A DNA stretch of 64,000 nucleotides from Amaranthus tricolor (GCF_026212465.1 NC_080059.1:18719777-18783776), one strand, 5' to 3'. Counted from the first letter of the stretch, positions 38,178 to 51,500 are shown. Numbers and translations are program-made. Notes: generated by a model not told the origin, from the letters alone.

Positions 38178-41166
38178 ATGACTATTGTTAATATGGATGT
38201 CGCGGCTACTCATGAGATAATAGCTAACTTCGACATTAACTCGGCTAACCCGACGGAAATCCCTTTGGTAGCACGTAGACGCTTTAATAAAGAGGGGTTG
38301 CTAATGAATGATTCGGACGATAGTAGTTCGGTGAGAATCACCCCTCATTATGAACCAATAAAGGCCGGGGATGAGTCATCTGTGTCCCCTGTATACCCTC
38401 CGGAGATAATGAAAACTGCTCCTTGGGAAGTAAGCGTTGCTTTCTTCCCCAATTACTTGCCGCGAATAAATCCTGACCTAGAAGGGTTATTGTATGTAGA
38501 TATGGAAAACATCGAAGGATCTGCCGAGTCCTCAGGAAGGGAGAGCGCAGCGCCGGTTCCTCCACCATTTTACATTCCAAGCGGCGGTCCCCTTAACTAC
38601 TTCATAGATTTACAAACCAAGAGAGACTTAAACAAGCGTCGAGAAGCCATCTCTCAAAAATGGGGTTTGAAAGATGATATCAACATTATTACCCCGGGGA
38701 ATTATGACACTGTTAGGTTTCCTCCCCCACACTGTATAGCTATATATTTTCCTTCTTTTGAGCAAGGACTTAGGTTTCCCCTTCATCCATTTTTTAGGGA
38801 GGTATTAGATTTTTTGAACGTCTCAGTGCCTGAGTTATATCCTAACACATGGGGTTGTATGGTGGCATTTTTGATCCTGTGCAAAGTTTTGGCTGTGCCA
38901 CCAACACTTACCGCATTTAGGTATATATTTAGAGCCCGCCTATGTAATTCTCAATCATACGGCTGTGGCTGGATAACCTTTACACATCGTCGTGGGCTGA
39001 AGATAGTCCACGACCTCCCTGACAACCAAAAGGGGCATAGGACCAAGTTCACCTATTTATACAACTCAGGAGGTTGGAATATTAAGACCTATTTATACAA
39101 CGGGATCATAGAGTACGCGAAGATGGATGTTCAATTGGGGAGGAAACCCATGAACGTCCAACTCAACTGGATACCAGGTCGTCCTGAGTTGGAGAATGAG
39201 AACCTCCTCTCAGCATTCGGCATCAGCTTGGCTATCGATCGGAGTAAGAGTCGTCGGATTTCTTCCCTTCCTTTTCTATGGTATGTTTACATGTTTCTAA
39301 CTCTTGATTTTGCAGGGATAGCCAAGGAAAACTTACGAGCAAAAAATCCAGAACTCATGAAGAAGTTCAGCGTCATGCGATTTGCTCAAGGGGCCATCCA
39401 ACGTCTCGCGGAAAAACCCCTACCTCTTCCTCCAAAGGTATAAATTCATACATGTTTTCCGAACTATGAGAGAATTCTTCGATATCTTCTAACTTTTTCT
39501 CTTGTAGGACTCGGCAACGGTGGAGAAGGGGCTGGATGAAGTGCCCTGTGAAGAGGAGGCTCTCCGTCTCCTCGAGGAGAGGAAGAGAGTCCATATTCCT
39601 GATGACTCTCAGAGGGTAATTCCCTCTAAGAAGAGGGAATCGAGGAAAAAGAAGAGTGGGAAGGAGAGAAAAAGAAAAAGAGACTCTCCTTCCCACGGGG
39701 AGAGCGCGGCAAAAAGGGCCTCCCCGGATACCATACACACCGCCGTACCTCTACAAGCGAGGTCGGCGGAAGGGGAGACGTCGATTCCCCGGCCGAGGCT
39801 CCCATCTCCAATAAAGGCAAGGAGAAGGTCGGGGAGTCGTGTGCAGCCCCAGAGCCGCGAATAGAGGAGGTGTATCGTCGCTGGTAGGTCTTACCCTTCC
39901 AGCACGATACCCTCTTCAATGAATTGGGTCACAAGGGTATGATCACCCGCTTTAACAGGGCGACATCCCATCTGATCAGCCGGAAGGACGTCGATCATCT
40001 GTAGTCCATGCCTCCTATCGACAAGGTTCGCCAACTCCAGGCCTCCGTGGCTGAGGTACGATGTTACATTTTTCATATTCTGTTGAATAAGACGGCCGGA
40101 TAATCTATTGACTTGATTTCTTCTTGGGCAGACATACTTGAGGTTATCGTTCGAGTTAAATCTCAGCCGTCAGAGCGCCGCGGATAGGGAAACCCTGGCG
40201 GCCTTCACTTCTCACTGCAACGAACAGGAGGAGGAGCTGAAGAAGCTGAGGGAGGATCTTGAGGAGCTGCCGGTCTTAAGAAAAAAGCTGGCTAAGTGCG
40301 TCGAACTAAAAGAGCGCTTAGTCAGCACAGAACAATGGCGAGAGAAGGCCAGGAAGCAGTTGGAGGGGACCGTGGGTAATTTAGACGCGGCTTCTAACAT
40401 GTCAGCCACCCTCGGCCACGAAATCGGGCACTTGATGGATATTCATGCCAGGCTGGTTCGACAAAATCAGTCACTTCTGCGTCAGGTGTCTGACGATTTG
40501 GATAAATTCCAATCCTTGTTATCTGCGGAGAGAATATACAAGCTTTGCTTGGGTAGGAAGTCGCGGATAGCAAGGGATTGGTTGACCTCAGATGAGCCGG
40601 AGGCGTCGAGTTTCTTGGGGGCGCTGACCGCGGAGATGGTGGGCACCGGTACCATGATAAGTGACGAAAAAATTCGTCTGGCTGCCGAGGAGTTAGGTGT
40701 CGACTTCGATTCTCTCCTTCAGAAGGCAAATCAAAAGGGGGACGAAGCTTTGGCTAACCTAGCTGCGATTTTGGAGCGGGAGTCAGCGGTGCTGGTGGAC
40801 CCCCATTGGGACGTGGAAGAGGCAAGGGAGTGGTCGGAGAGAGTGGACCTTGCGGCGGAAAAGGAGGCATTATGCCTTGATTTGGACAAACTCTCTCTCT
40901 CTCCTCCCTCAGCCTCGGAAATCCCCGAGAAGTTGACGCTCTCTAAGCTGGAGAGTTTGTGTCTGGATTTGTCCAACCTGCTGATTGACGAGGGCAAAAA
41001 CCTCTAAGGTTTATCCAGGGAATTATCCGAGATCGGAGTGGAGCCGTTCGATATTGAAGAATTTATAAGCTTCACTCCGAGCCTTGGCGAAGGAGTGGCC
41101 GGGTCCCCTCAACCATCGCCTCAAGATCCGGAGGGAGATGTAGACGCCTTCTTGGATGATATCTGA
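38178..41166 (+). pseudogene. Antisense gene of the Tat-type element (three exons)
   Basis: It runs opposite to gag-pol, between pol and the 3' LTR, as known for Tat/Retand elements. Exon 1 is 38178-39437 (420 codons). It contains a block H-C-I-A-I-Y-F-P-S-F...F-P-L-H-P-F-F, then W-G-C-M-V-A-F, typical of the plant 'putative gypsy type transposon' family (Transposase_28, PF04195). Intron 1 is 39438-39507 (GTATAA...TTGTAG) and keeps frame. Exon 2 starts at 39508 with a Lys/Arg/Glu-rich stretch and has stops at 39862 and about 40001. Intron 2 (about 40056-40131, GTACGA...GGGCAG) leads to exon 3 (40132-41166), a coiled-coil-like Leu/Glu-rich segment with one in-frame stop at 41005. The ancestral end is an acidic tail stopping at 41166. 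Its function is unknown. Confidence 0.75.
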
Positions 41167-41389
41167 TATTTTGTAATATAAACTTGACTTTTGTAATCAA
41201 CTCTTATAATTTTTGAATCGAATCATATTTTTGCGCCGAATTATTTGTATGATCAATGATTATTCTTGATTTCAATGTGTTGCGCTGTGTTTGGAGTATT
41301 TCCAGTTCTATTTCATAGGCCGCGGCTCCTATCGACCAACAAGCTGGGATTGATTTGGTCACTTTTTACTGAGAACAAATCCGATCTTA

Positions 41390-41900
41390 GGACCCCATTC
41401 TATGGGTCCAATTTATCGATGTGACGGCGGGGTGAAATTCACTTGGAATAATTTTGACAATTTCGATCTTGGGATCCCATTCTAAGGGTCCGACTTATCA
41501 ATGTCACGGCCGGGTGACTTTTACTTAGACTAGTTCTGAACTTAGGACCCCATTCTAAGGGTCCGACTTATCAATGTCACGGACAGGAAACGTCAAGAAA
41601 AATTTTACTTAGAATAATTTTAATTTTGGGACCCTGTTCTATGGGTCCGACTTATGGATGTTACTGATACTTATGTGAATACCAGAGAACATTGTTTTTA
41701 ACTTAAATTAATTCTGTTTTTTGGACCCGCATTTAGGGGTCCGACTTATCGATGTTACTTGAACGCCAGAGATTTTTACTTGGAATAATTTTTGATATTT
41801 GACCCCTCTTTTTTGGTTCGACTTGTGGATGTCACTGATTCGTGGTGACTTAGGATAAATTTGAATATGCGACCCCTATTAAGGGGTCCGACTTATAGAC
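41390..41900. repeat. GGGTCCGACTTATCGA repeats, right block
   Basis: Seven more copies of the same core lie at about 41404, 41486, 41559, 41641, 41729, 41814 and 41885, spaced 71-88 bases apart. They all have the same orientation as the left block and sit between the 3' end of the antisense gene and the end of pol. Confidence 0.8.
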
Positions 41901-42065
41901 ATAACTGAATTTAATAAGATTTGCAATATTACTAGAGGAAGTAGAATATAACTGAATACTTGTTGGAGCCAGATAATTCTGAAAAATGAAATGACAACGC
42001 GACTATGTCGCGGGATGAAACTACTGATTCTGATGAAATCCTTGACTGGCCTCTTGCAAATCTCA

Positions 42066-43623
42066 TTAAAGGAAGTACTTTTTTAAGTGATCTCCATTCC
42101 ATGGGCGGGGTAACTTCTTTCCTTCCATGTCTTCCAGTTCGAATGTTCTAGGTTTGATGACACAGACGATTTTGAACGGGCCATCCCAGTTGGCTCCGAG
42201 TTTTCCTTTCTCGATGATTTTCCCCGTGGCCTTCACTTTACGGACGAAGTCGCCAACTTGAATGTGTTTAGTTTTTACGAGTCGGTTGAAGCTGCGAATC
42301 ATCTTCTGTTTTTGGGCCACGGATCTTAACAATGCATTCCCCCGTGTTTCTGGAAGCAGATCTAAGTTCTCCCTTTTCCCTTGTTCATTCTCGTCGTGTG
42401 AGTAGTAGGTAACCCTTGTGAAGGATATTCCTATCTCTACTGGAAGCACGGCTTCGGACCCATATAACAGAGAGAATGGCGTATGCCCTGTTGCTTCTTT
42501 GACGGTTGTTCGGCTTGCCCATAGGATGCCGGGTAATTCTTCGTCCCAAGTACCTTTAACCCCCTCTATTTTCTTTTTGATGCCGTTCAGGATCTCCTTG
42601 TTTGCTGATTCAACTTGCCCATTTGTTTGCGGCCGAGATACGGAACTGAATCGGATTTGAATGCCAAATCTGTCACAGTATTGTATTGTGTTCTTACTGA
42701 CAAATTGTCTCCCATTGTCGGTAATGATCACGCGAGGAATACCGTATCTTGTGATGATATTTCGCCATATGAATTGACAGACTTGTTTGTCTATGATGGA
42801 GCTGAGGGGCTCTGCTTCAACGTACTTGGTGAAATAATCAATGGCCACTATAATAAATTTGCGTTGCCCCTTTGCAGGTGGGAAGGGGCCAAGGAGATCG
42901 ATACCCCATTTATCGAAAGGCAAGACGGCTTGCATGACAGACAAGTAGTTAGAGGGCTTCCTTCCTATCTTTGAATGGTATTGGCATTCGGGACATTGCT
43001 TGACCAAGGTTTCCGCGTCTTTCCTGAGAGAGGGCCAATAATATCTGCTTCTGAGGACTTTGCCAATGACAGTTCGTACTCCTTGATGTATGCCGCATCC
43101 GCCTTCATGTATTTCGCGAAGGATGTAGTTTTCTTCTTCAGGGGAAACACATTTTAAAAGGGGATGGGTATATGATTTTTTTATAGAGCGTGTCTTCGTG
43201 GAGCTCGAACCATCTGGCCTTCTTTTGAAGCACTTTTGCCTGATTCTCACCTTGGGGGAGCATCTGATTTTGCAAAAATTTGATGTATGGTTCCATCCAC
43301 ATTTCTGATCTATCAATGGTGTTAACCATGAGGTTGATACTAGGGTTTGGAAGTACTTCCCAGATAATATCGCGAGCCGCGGATGTTTCAGCTGAGCTGG
43401 CGAGCTTTGCCAGGGAATCGGCTCGTGCGTTTTGAGATCTTGGGATGTGGACCAATGTGAATTTGTCGAATTTCTTGACAAATTCTCTTACTTGCTGCAA
43501 GTACATCTTCATGCTATCATCTTTGGCTTCGAATTCCCCATTCACTTGTCCGACTATTAGCTGGGAGTCGAAGAAGGTGGATAATACTTTAGCCCCTGCC
43601 TCATAGCAGATTTTGAGCCCCAT
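42066..43623 (-). pseudogene. Tat-type pol: second RNase H-like region and integrase
   Basis: The frame 43623-43138 contains an RNase H-like region (D-S-Q-L-I-V-G-Q-V, then H-I-P-R-S-Q-N-A-R-A-D) that follows a more decayed first RNase H. It joins, after a frame change near 43140-43190, the frame ending at 42066. That frame is a complete-looking integrase: zinc-binding H-x-H with C-P-E-C, D of I-D-L-L-G-P-F, D of T-D-N-G, and E of Q-V-E-S-A-N-K, then a C-terminal region G-P-F-K-I. The stop at 42066 is natural. It would insert cDNA into chromosomes. The integrase is intact by eye, but it is cut off from the rest by frameshifts. Confidence 0.85.
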
Positions 43624-43897
43624 GAGTAGGGCTTCGTATTCTGCTTCATTGTTGGAGGCCGCAAACTCGCCTTTCCATACGTACCCCGGCAGAGGACATG
43701 ATCAACAGCCCAGCTCCGCTTGCTGATTGTGTCGAGGATCCGTCTACATACAGCCTCCATTCTTAATTGGGTTCAGGATTTTAGGGGATAGTGCTTTCGG
43801 CGATGAAGTCAGCCAAGGCTTGTGCTTTGATCGCTGTTCGTGGTTCATATTCGATGCCGAAATCTGCAAGTTGATTAGCCCAATCAGTGACGCGGCT

Positions 43898-45286
43898 TCA
43901 TTTGTTTTTTCGTTCAAGAACCTTTTTCACAGGTTGGCTGGATCTGACGATGATCTGGTGGGATTGGAAGTATGGCTTTCGTTTCCTGCTCGCCATCACG
44001 ATTGCAAATAAGACCTTTTCTACTTTGCTGTAGTTTCCCTCAGATCCTCGAAAGGCGTGACTCACATAGTATACGGTGAATTGCTTCTTTTCTCTTTCGG
44101 CGATCAATACTCCCGACAAGGAGTATTCGGAGACCGAGACATATAAGACCAGCTTTTCCCCGTTGAATGGCGAAACCAGTTTCGGCAAAGATGACAAGTG
44201 CTCTTTCGACTGCTGGAAGGATTCCTCGGCTTCTCTTGTCCATTCGAACTTGCTTTGCTTTAGGGTTTTGAAGAAGGGCGAGCATCTGTCCGCGGACTTT
44301 GATAGAAATCTCCCCAAGGCAGCTATGCATCCCGTTAGCTTTTGAACTTCTTTTACGGATCCCGGGGACTTCATGTCCTGGATTGCCTGTATCTTGTCAG
44401 GGTTGGCTTCTATTCCTCTTTCGTCAACAAGGAAGCCGAGGCACTTCCCCCCGGTGACTCCAAACACGCACTTTTCAGGATTGAGTCGCATTTGGTGATT
44501 TCGGAGGGTTATGAACGTCTCGCGTAAGTCCGCGGCATGTTGGGACGCCTGCTTGCTTTTTGTGATCATATCGTCCACGTATACCTGCAAGTTTCGGCCT
44601 ATTTGAGATTGGAAGACCTTATTGACCATTCTATGGTAAGTAGCTCCAGCATTCTTTGGCCCGAAGGGCTTAACTTTGTAGCAGTATACTCCGGCATTCG
44701 TAATGAAGGCCGTATGTGGCTGGTCTTCTATGGCCAAAGGAATCTGATGGTAGCCGGCGTTAGCATCCATGAAACTCAATAAAGCGTGGCCTGCTGTGGA
44801 ATTTACCAAACGATCTATTTTAGGAAGAGGATAATCGTCCTTGGGGCAGGCTTTGTTCAGATCCGTGAAGTCAACGCACATCCTCCACTTGCCGTTTGAT
44901 TTTTTCACGAGGACGACGTTTGAGAGCCAATCGGAGTATTTGCATTCTTTGATGAATCCAGATCTCAGCAATCTCTCCACTTCTTCTCGGGCGGCCTCTA
45001 TCCGCTCTCTTCCTTGATGTCGCAGCTTTTGCTTCATGGGTTTGTAGCCTGGTTTTATGTCAAGTTTATATCACATGACACTTGTAGGGATGCCAGGCAT
45101 TTCTTCCGTGGAAAAAGCAAATATGTCACGGAACTCAGTAAGTGTGGCCATGATATTTTGCCTAATCGGGCCAGGGAGGTCTTTCCCTATTTTGATGCGC
45201 TTTCCTTCGAATATGTCCACCTCCTCATATCGTTCTAAGGGGCGAGGCCTTTCGTGCGTGTTGGGGTTCTCCAGATACACGCTCAT
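43898..45286 (-). pseudogene. Tat-type pol: reverse transcriptase and start of RNase H
   Basis: The frame 45286-45071 has R-D-I-F-A-F-S, the usual lead-in to Ty3 reverse transcriptase. A stop at about 45071 precedes the frame 45037-43898. That frame carries S-N-V-V-L-V-K-K, the R-M-C-V-D-F-T-D-L-N-K-A motif, and the catalytic Y-V-D-D-M. It then carries the connection domain and the first RNase H start (L-Y-V-S-V-S-E-Y, an altered L-Y-L-x-V-S). It ends in a run of basic codons by frameshift, and RNase H text continues in other frames at 43890-43560. The catalytic residues survive, but the polyprotein does not. Confidence 0.88.
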
Positions 45287-45364
45287 GACAGTGGGGGACT
45301 CTTCTTCCCTTTCTCTTTTGGAGGGGGTGATGGAAGCTCCTCATTTTAAGGTGTTAATGAGGCA

Positions 45365-46160
45365 TTAGCGTGCCGTCACCAGATCCCCTTTGAGAATACC
45401 CACTTGTCCATCGTCCCGCTCGAATTGTAGCAAGAGTTGATGAGGGAAGATCGCGGCTTTGATTTTGTTGATGAGCGAAAGCCCCATGATACCGTTGTAG
45501 GGGAAGGTGAGATCTACCACCGTGAATCGTATGGGCACGGTTCTGCTTTCATTTCTTTCCCCCACCCGCACGAGGAGAATGGTCGTGCCTAGTGGAATGA
45601 CTTGACTTCCCCCAAACCCAATCAGTGGTTTGTCGAGGAGTTGTAAGTGCTTTTCTTCAAACTTCATTTTTCTCAGGCACTCCATTGTTATGAGATCAGC
45701 CGTGCTCCCGGTATCTACGAGTACCCTCTTGACTTTCATTTGCCCAATTTTGAGAGTGACCACCAGAGGGTCAGTATGTGGTTGTTGCAGCGTTTGGGAG
45801 GTCGTGGCATCAAACCTCATGATCGGCTCACTTGATGAGGCTTTTGGGGGCCCTTTTAGTAGAGTGTGGACGCTATTTCTTGCGGCGCGGATGGTAGGAT
45901 ATTCTTCAGTGTATAATCCGAAAATCATGTTGATAGTTCCTTGAGTGTTGGAATTTTCACGCCTGGCCTCATCCCTTTTGGGGGATCTGCGTCTTTGATT
46001 CCACGGCCTCCTTTCTGCTTCTCTTCCAGCATTATGGTCCTTCCGATTGATGAACCTGGACAACTTCCTCTCTTCGGCTAATTGATGTAGGATACGTTTG
46101 AGTTCGCGGCATTGGGCCAAAGTGTGGCCGTGCTCTTTGTGGTAATCACACCACATATTA
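45365..46160 (-). pseudogene. Tat-type gag C-terminus and protease
   Basis: A 263-codon frame begins with the retroelement zinc-finger variant C-D-Y-H-K-E-H-G-H-T-L-A-Q-C, typical of Tat gag. After an Arg-rich linker comes the aspartic protease with active site V-D-T-G-S-T-A-D-L-I and the distal G-I-M-G-L. It processes the polyprotein. It reads in the same direction as pol, and a TGA/TAG separates it from the reverse transcriptase frame. The protease itself looks intact. Confidence 0.85.
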
Positions 46161-46271
46161 TAGTTGCGTCTATCAGAGGGGTGGCAGTAGGAGGTGGAGT
46201 TGGCAATTGATCCCTAATGGCAAAGAATATGTCCTTCCTGTTCCGGTTGAACAGCGGATCGTTGCCTCCAT

Positions 46272-47224
46272 CTAACAGATTCCGCTTCCTGGGCTCCCCT
46301 TCAGTGACATATACGTGTCTGGATCGTGGGGGGACGGAGGTTCTGGACGACGCGGCAAGTAGTTTCTTTCTCTCCTTGACGAATGTTCCTCTCTGCTCCT
46401 TGAGGAATGATTGGCTGTGAGATCCTTCTTATCCGACCTTCGTTTCTTAGGATCATGTGCCTGGCATATTTCGGAGGCCGTGACATAGCTTTGGCATTGC
46501 TTCATGGCCTCCGCGTATGTCTTTACTTGGCTCTCGACCAGCTGGAACTTCAGCCTCTAAGCCTTCATTCCGTTGATCAGGGCGTTTATTGCAACCGACT
46601 CTTCCAAATCAGTTACTTCCAGCACCGCCTCATGGAACTTTTTCAAGTATGATGATATAGACTCTCCTTCCAGTTGCGTGATGCTGAGCAAATGGAAGTT
46701 CGATTTTTCCTGCCTTCTGGATGCTACAAAATGACCCAAAAATTTTCCTTCTAATTGGGCGAAATTGTGGATACTTCCTCCTGGAAGGGAGGTATACCAC
46801 GTCAAGGCTACCTTGTGAGAGTAGTTGGGAAGAATTTGCACCACAATGATGGGTTAGTGGTATACAGCAGCATCAGGTTCTTGTAGGCCATTAGGTGTTC
46901 CTCTGGGCAGGACGTTCCATTGAAGGCCGCCATGTTTGGGATCTTTAATTTCCCAAGTTTGGGGGTATTCAGTATCTCCGGATCCAACGGAGAAATTATC
47001 GGTGTGAGATCTTCAGGAAGGCTACTCCTGCCGTCCTCATTCCGCGGCATAGTGACAGGACTGAGGGGACGGCTAGATCCCGCGAGTTGTGCCTTTTTTC
47101 TCTCTTCCCTCCTCTTATCCACTAGCGATTGGACACTTTCGGATGCCTTTTTCTTTTTGCTTTCCAGGTATGTACGGGCATTCCGAGAGGTGGTCTTAGA
47201 TTCATCATCTCGTTGATCAGTCAT
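46272..47224 (-). pseudogene. Tat-type gag, frameshifted
   Basis: The start ATG at 47224 follows the primer site by about 300 bases. The first frame (47224-46808) has a charged Lys/Glu-rich N-terminus, then P-K-L-G-K-L-K-I-P and F-N-G-T-S-C-P-E-E-H-L, the retrotransposon gag domain entry. It shifts frame near 46830 into 46844-46557 (A-L-T-W-Y-T-S-L-P, F-L-G-H-F) and again near 46500 into an Arg-rich tail. At least two frameshifts make it non-functional. Confidence 0.85.
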
Positions 47225-47523
47225 GCTGAGACTCGGGTGGGTCCTGGATCTCTCCCGCCTCTTCTTATTGCGCCTGCTGGAGTGGGATGTCCTCGAATTC
47301 CCATCTTGAGATTCATGAGACTTTGGTATCTTTTGATGGGGTTCGATTCGTTCCTAAAAATTTTTTATTTGGTCCGCCATGTCCTCTAGCACTCGTGCTA
47401 GCATGTCTAGATCACGACGAGTCACGGCTTGATTATTAGCATGACCTGCGGAAGTGTCTGTATCTGTGCTGTGCACGGTGGCGGTTTGAGTTGGGTTTCT
47501 TTTGGGAGTCATGACTTTTTATT

Positions 47524-47545
47524 CGTCCCCACAGACGGTGCCAAA
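47524..47545 (-). promoter_or_regulatory. Primer-binding site of the Tat-type element
   Basis: On the minus strand TTTGGCACCGTCTGTGGGGA follows directly after the 5' LTR end. TGGCRCCGTCTGTGGGG is the usual start of plant Tat-type internal regions. The matching tRNA was not determined. Confidence 0.75.
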
Positions 47546-47546
47546 C

Positions 47547-47880
47547 TGTTTCGGTTATGAAACGAGGAAGTGGGAAACACTTGAAATACTGTTAGTAGAA
47601 GCGTTATCAGGAGTGGCAATTCGTGGAAGGAAGCGACTTGGATTCCTACAAAACAACACGTTAGCCTTGTCCGGGGGGTGATCTCCCGGAAAACCCCTCC
47701 GATGCTCAAGTTAGAACGTTGATATGAGATTATTGAGTAAATGATTATAAACTGAATGCAAGAAGATGTCGGGGTTGATATTGCTGGAATTTGGGTAGGC
47801 TAATGAAGTGGAGTATGATTAAGGATACTTAAGAGGGATATTTTCAAATGATCTCTTCCTCTCTGATGGTTGTCCCTATT
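47547..47880 (-). repeat. 5' LTR of the Tat-type element, inner part
   Basis: It matches 35919-36252 of the 3' LTR and is interrupted at 47880 by CACTA copy B. The last triplet, ATT, is the CACTA target duplication. Confidence 0.92.
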
Positions 47881-47889
47881 CACTAGTGG

Positions 47890-48140
47890 AAAAAACATCA
47901 TTTGCTGCGGTTTTTTTGCCTTTATTTACTGCGGTTTTCGCCCCCAGTAATTGTGATAGCAGCAAATGTCGTACTTTAATTGCTGCGGTTAAAAACCGCA
48001 GCAAATATGGGCCTTATTTGCTGCGGTCATGGGCATAAACCGTAGCAAATAAAGAGTGTTATTTGCTGCGGTCATGGTTGAAAACCGCAGCAAATAACAC
48101 TCTTTATTTGCTGCGGTCATGTTCAAAACCGCAGCAATTA
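47890..48140. promoter_or_regulatory. Subterminal TTTGCTGCGG motif cluster, copy B left end
   Basis: About nine copies in both orientations lie here, including TATTTGCTGCGGTCATG and AACCGCAGCAAATA pairs that can fold into hairpins. They are candidate TNPA-type binding sites, by analogy with En/Spm. Confidence 0.65.
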
Positions 48141-48300
48141 CCTCTTTTTTTTTTTTTCTTTTTCTGTTTTATCTTTATAATAATGCAATAATAATACAAT
48201 GTAATAACAGTGATTAATCCAATGATAATCACATTAATCAACATTATAATAATGCAATAGTAATAATAAACTCTCGCTCGTATATATAATATAATATTAC

Positions 48301-48490
<190 letters not shown>

Positions 48491-48527
48491 TAAAGTATAA
48501 AAATAAATACACTATAATTACAATTTA

Positions 48528-51500
48528 TCAAGGACAAATATTAGCAACATGCACAGCAATCTTGTCTTTTAATTCGCGCATCTCTTCACTTCTCAAAGGG
48601 CGTGTTTCCCTAGGAATGTCGTTTAAAACCTATATATAATATTAAAATAAAAGATATTAACATTAGATTATATACCAATAATATATTTAATTAAGAACGT
48701 AACAAATACTTACGGCATCTATATTTTCGACTCCAAAGTCCTTCACGGAATTTATAATATCGTCCATAAACTTCAGCGCGTAGTAGTCGCAGTTAACGGA
48801 AGAACAAGGTTGTTGAAAGCACTAAGAGAAAATAGATGTTAGTGTCAAAAACGGTTAAAAACGCATAAAATCGCAACTTAACACGTCAATTCTAGAATAT
48901 GACTATGATTTAAAATTCTAACAACTTCTACACAATAATATATACCAAATACTGTTGTGTGCCAAGTTTCGTGCAAAACAAACAAAGTTTGAGCTACTTT
49001 ACGCGCAAAATTGACAAAAACGCTTAAAAACCCTTAAAAACGCAACTTAACACCTAATTTCTAGCATATGACTATTATTTTCAATTCTAACCATTTCAAC
49101 ACAATAATATATGTCAAATAGTGTTGTGTGCCAAGTTTCGTGCATAACAAACCATGTTTGACCTACTTTACGCGCGAAATTGACAAAAACGCTTAAAAAT
49201 CCTTAAAATCGCAACTTAACTTCTAATTTCTAGCATATGACTATTATTTTAAATTCTAACCATTTCAACACAATAATATATGCCAAATAGTGTTGTGTGC
49301 CAAGTTTTGTGCATAACAAACCATGTTTGACCTACTTTACGCGCAAAATTGACACAGCAGCAAACTAGTGACCAGACCACCTTGCACAACACGTGGAGAC
49401 CAAACCTATGCATCCAGGACCTAGGCTAAAGTGGAAATGGAATCTTGGTACTTGGATCTAGCTATCAAGGTCCTAAAACCATTCTAACAATCCCCGTGGA
49501 CTCCTAGAAGCTGAGCTGAAAGAGGGCTGCTCGACAGTTTGCTAGATCAGAGATTTGTTTAAGTGTTTGTGGTTGTTTCGTGTTCTTTTCATGATCATTT
49601 GTAGTTTTTGACTGTGTCATTAATCAAAGCTTACGCACAACATTAATCCTTGCATAACCAAGGCCTTAATCAGCCCCAGTTTCGCATCAAAACCAAGTTT
49701 GAGTACTTTACGCGCGAAATTGACAAAAACGTTTAAAAACCCTTAAAATCGCAACTTAACTTCTAATTTCTAGCATATGACTATTATTTTCAATTATAAC
49801 CATTTCAACACAATAATATATGCCAAATAGTGTTGTGTGCCAAATTTCGTGCATAACAAAAAATGTTTGACCTACTTTACGCGCAAAATTGACAAAAACG
49901 CTTAAAAACACTTAAAATCGCAACTTAACTTCTAATTTCTAGCATATGACTATTATTTTTAATTCTAACCATTTCAACACAATAATATATGCCAAATAGT
50001 GTTGTATGCCAAGTTTCGTGCATAACAAACCATGTTTGATCTACTTTACGCGCGAAATTGACAAAAACGCTTAAAAATCCTTAAAATCGCAACTTAACTT
50101 CTAATTTCTAGCATATGACTATTATTTTAAATTCTAACCATTTCAACACAATAATATATGCCAAATAGTGTTGTGTGCCAAGTTTCGTGCATAACAAACC
50201 ATGTTTGACCTACTTTACGCGCAAAATTGACACAGCAGCAAACTAGTGACCAGACCACCTTGCACGACACGTGGAGACCAAACATATGCATCCAGGACCT
50301 AGGCTAAAGTGGAAATGGAATCTTTGTACTTGGATCTAGCTATCAAGGTCCTAAAACCATTCTAACAATCCCCGTGGACTCCTAGAAGCTGAGCTGAAGG
50401 AGGGCTGCTCGATAGTTTTCTAGATCAGAATTTTGTTTAAGTGTTTGTGGTTGTTTCGTGTTCTTTTCATGATCATTTGTAGTTTTTGACTGTGTCATTA
50501 ATCAAAGCATACGCACAACATTAATCCTTGCATAACCAAGGCCTTAATCAGCCCCGGTTTCGCATCAAAACCAAGTTTGAGTACTTTACGCGCGAAATTG
50601 ACAAAAACTTTTAAAAACCTTTAAAATCGCAAATTAACTTCTAATTTCTAGCATATGACTATTATTTTCAATTCTAACCATTTCAACACAATAATATATG
50701 CCAAATAGTGTTGTGTGCCAAGTTTCGTGCATAACAAACCATGTTTGACCTACTTTACGCGCAAAATTGACAAAAACGCTTAAAAACACTTAAAATCGCA
50801 ACTTAACTTCTAATTTCTAGCATATGACTATTATTTTCTATTCTAACCATTTCAACACAATAATATATGCCAAATAGTGTTGTGTGCCAAGTTTCATGCA
50901 TAACAAACCATGTTTGACCTACTTTACGCGCGAAATTGACAAAAACGCTTTAAAATCCATAAAATTGCAACTTAACTTCTAATTTCTAGCATATGACTTT
51001 TATTTTAAATTCTAACCATTTCAACACAATAATATATGCCAAATAGTGTTGTGTGCCAAGTTTCGTGCATAACAAACCATGTTTGACCTACTTTACGCGC
51101 AAAATTGACAAAAACGCTTAAAAACACTTAAAATCGCAACTTAACTTCTAATTTCTAGCATATTACTATTATTTTCAATTCTAACCATTTCAAAACAATA
51201 ATATATGCCAAATAGTGTTGTGTGCCAAGTTTCGTGCATAACAAACCATGATTGACCTACTTTACGCGCGAAATTGACAAAAACGCTTAAAAATCCTTAA
51301 AATCGCAACTTAACTTCTAATTTCTAGCATATGACTATTATTTTAAATTCTAACCATTTCAACACAATAATATATGCCAAATAGTGTTGTGTGCCAAGTT
51401 TCGTGCATAACAAACCATGTTTGACCTACTTTACGCGCAAAATTGACACAGCAGCAAACTAGTGACCAGACCACCTTGCACGACACGTGGAGACCAAACC

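Noticed and set aside
39281..39315. A GTATGT...TTGCAG segment that looks like an intron in the antisense gene.
   Set aside because: At 35 nt it is too short for a plant intron, and removing it would break the frame, which is open through it.
43727..44782. Several plus-strand open frames across the gypsy pol region.
   Set aside because: They are antisense shadows of the reverse transcriptase and RNase H coding frames, with no similarity of their own.
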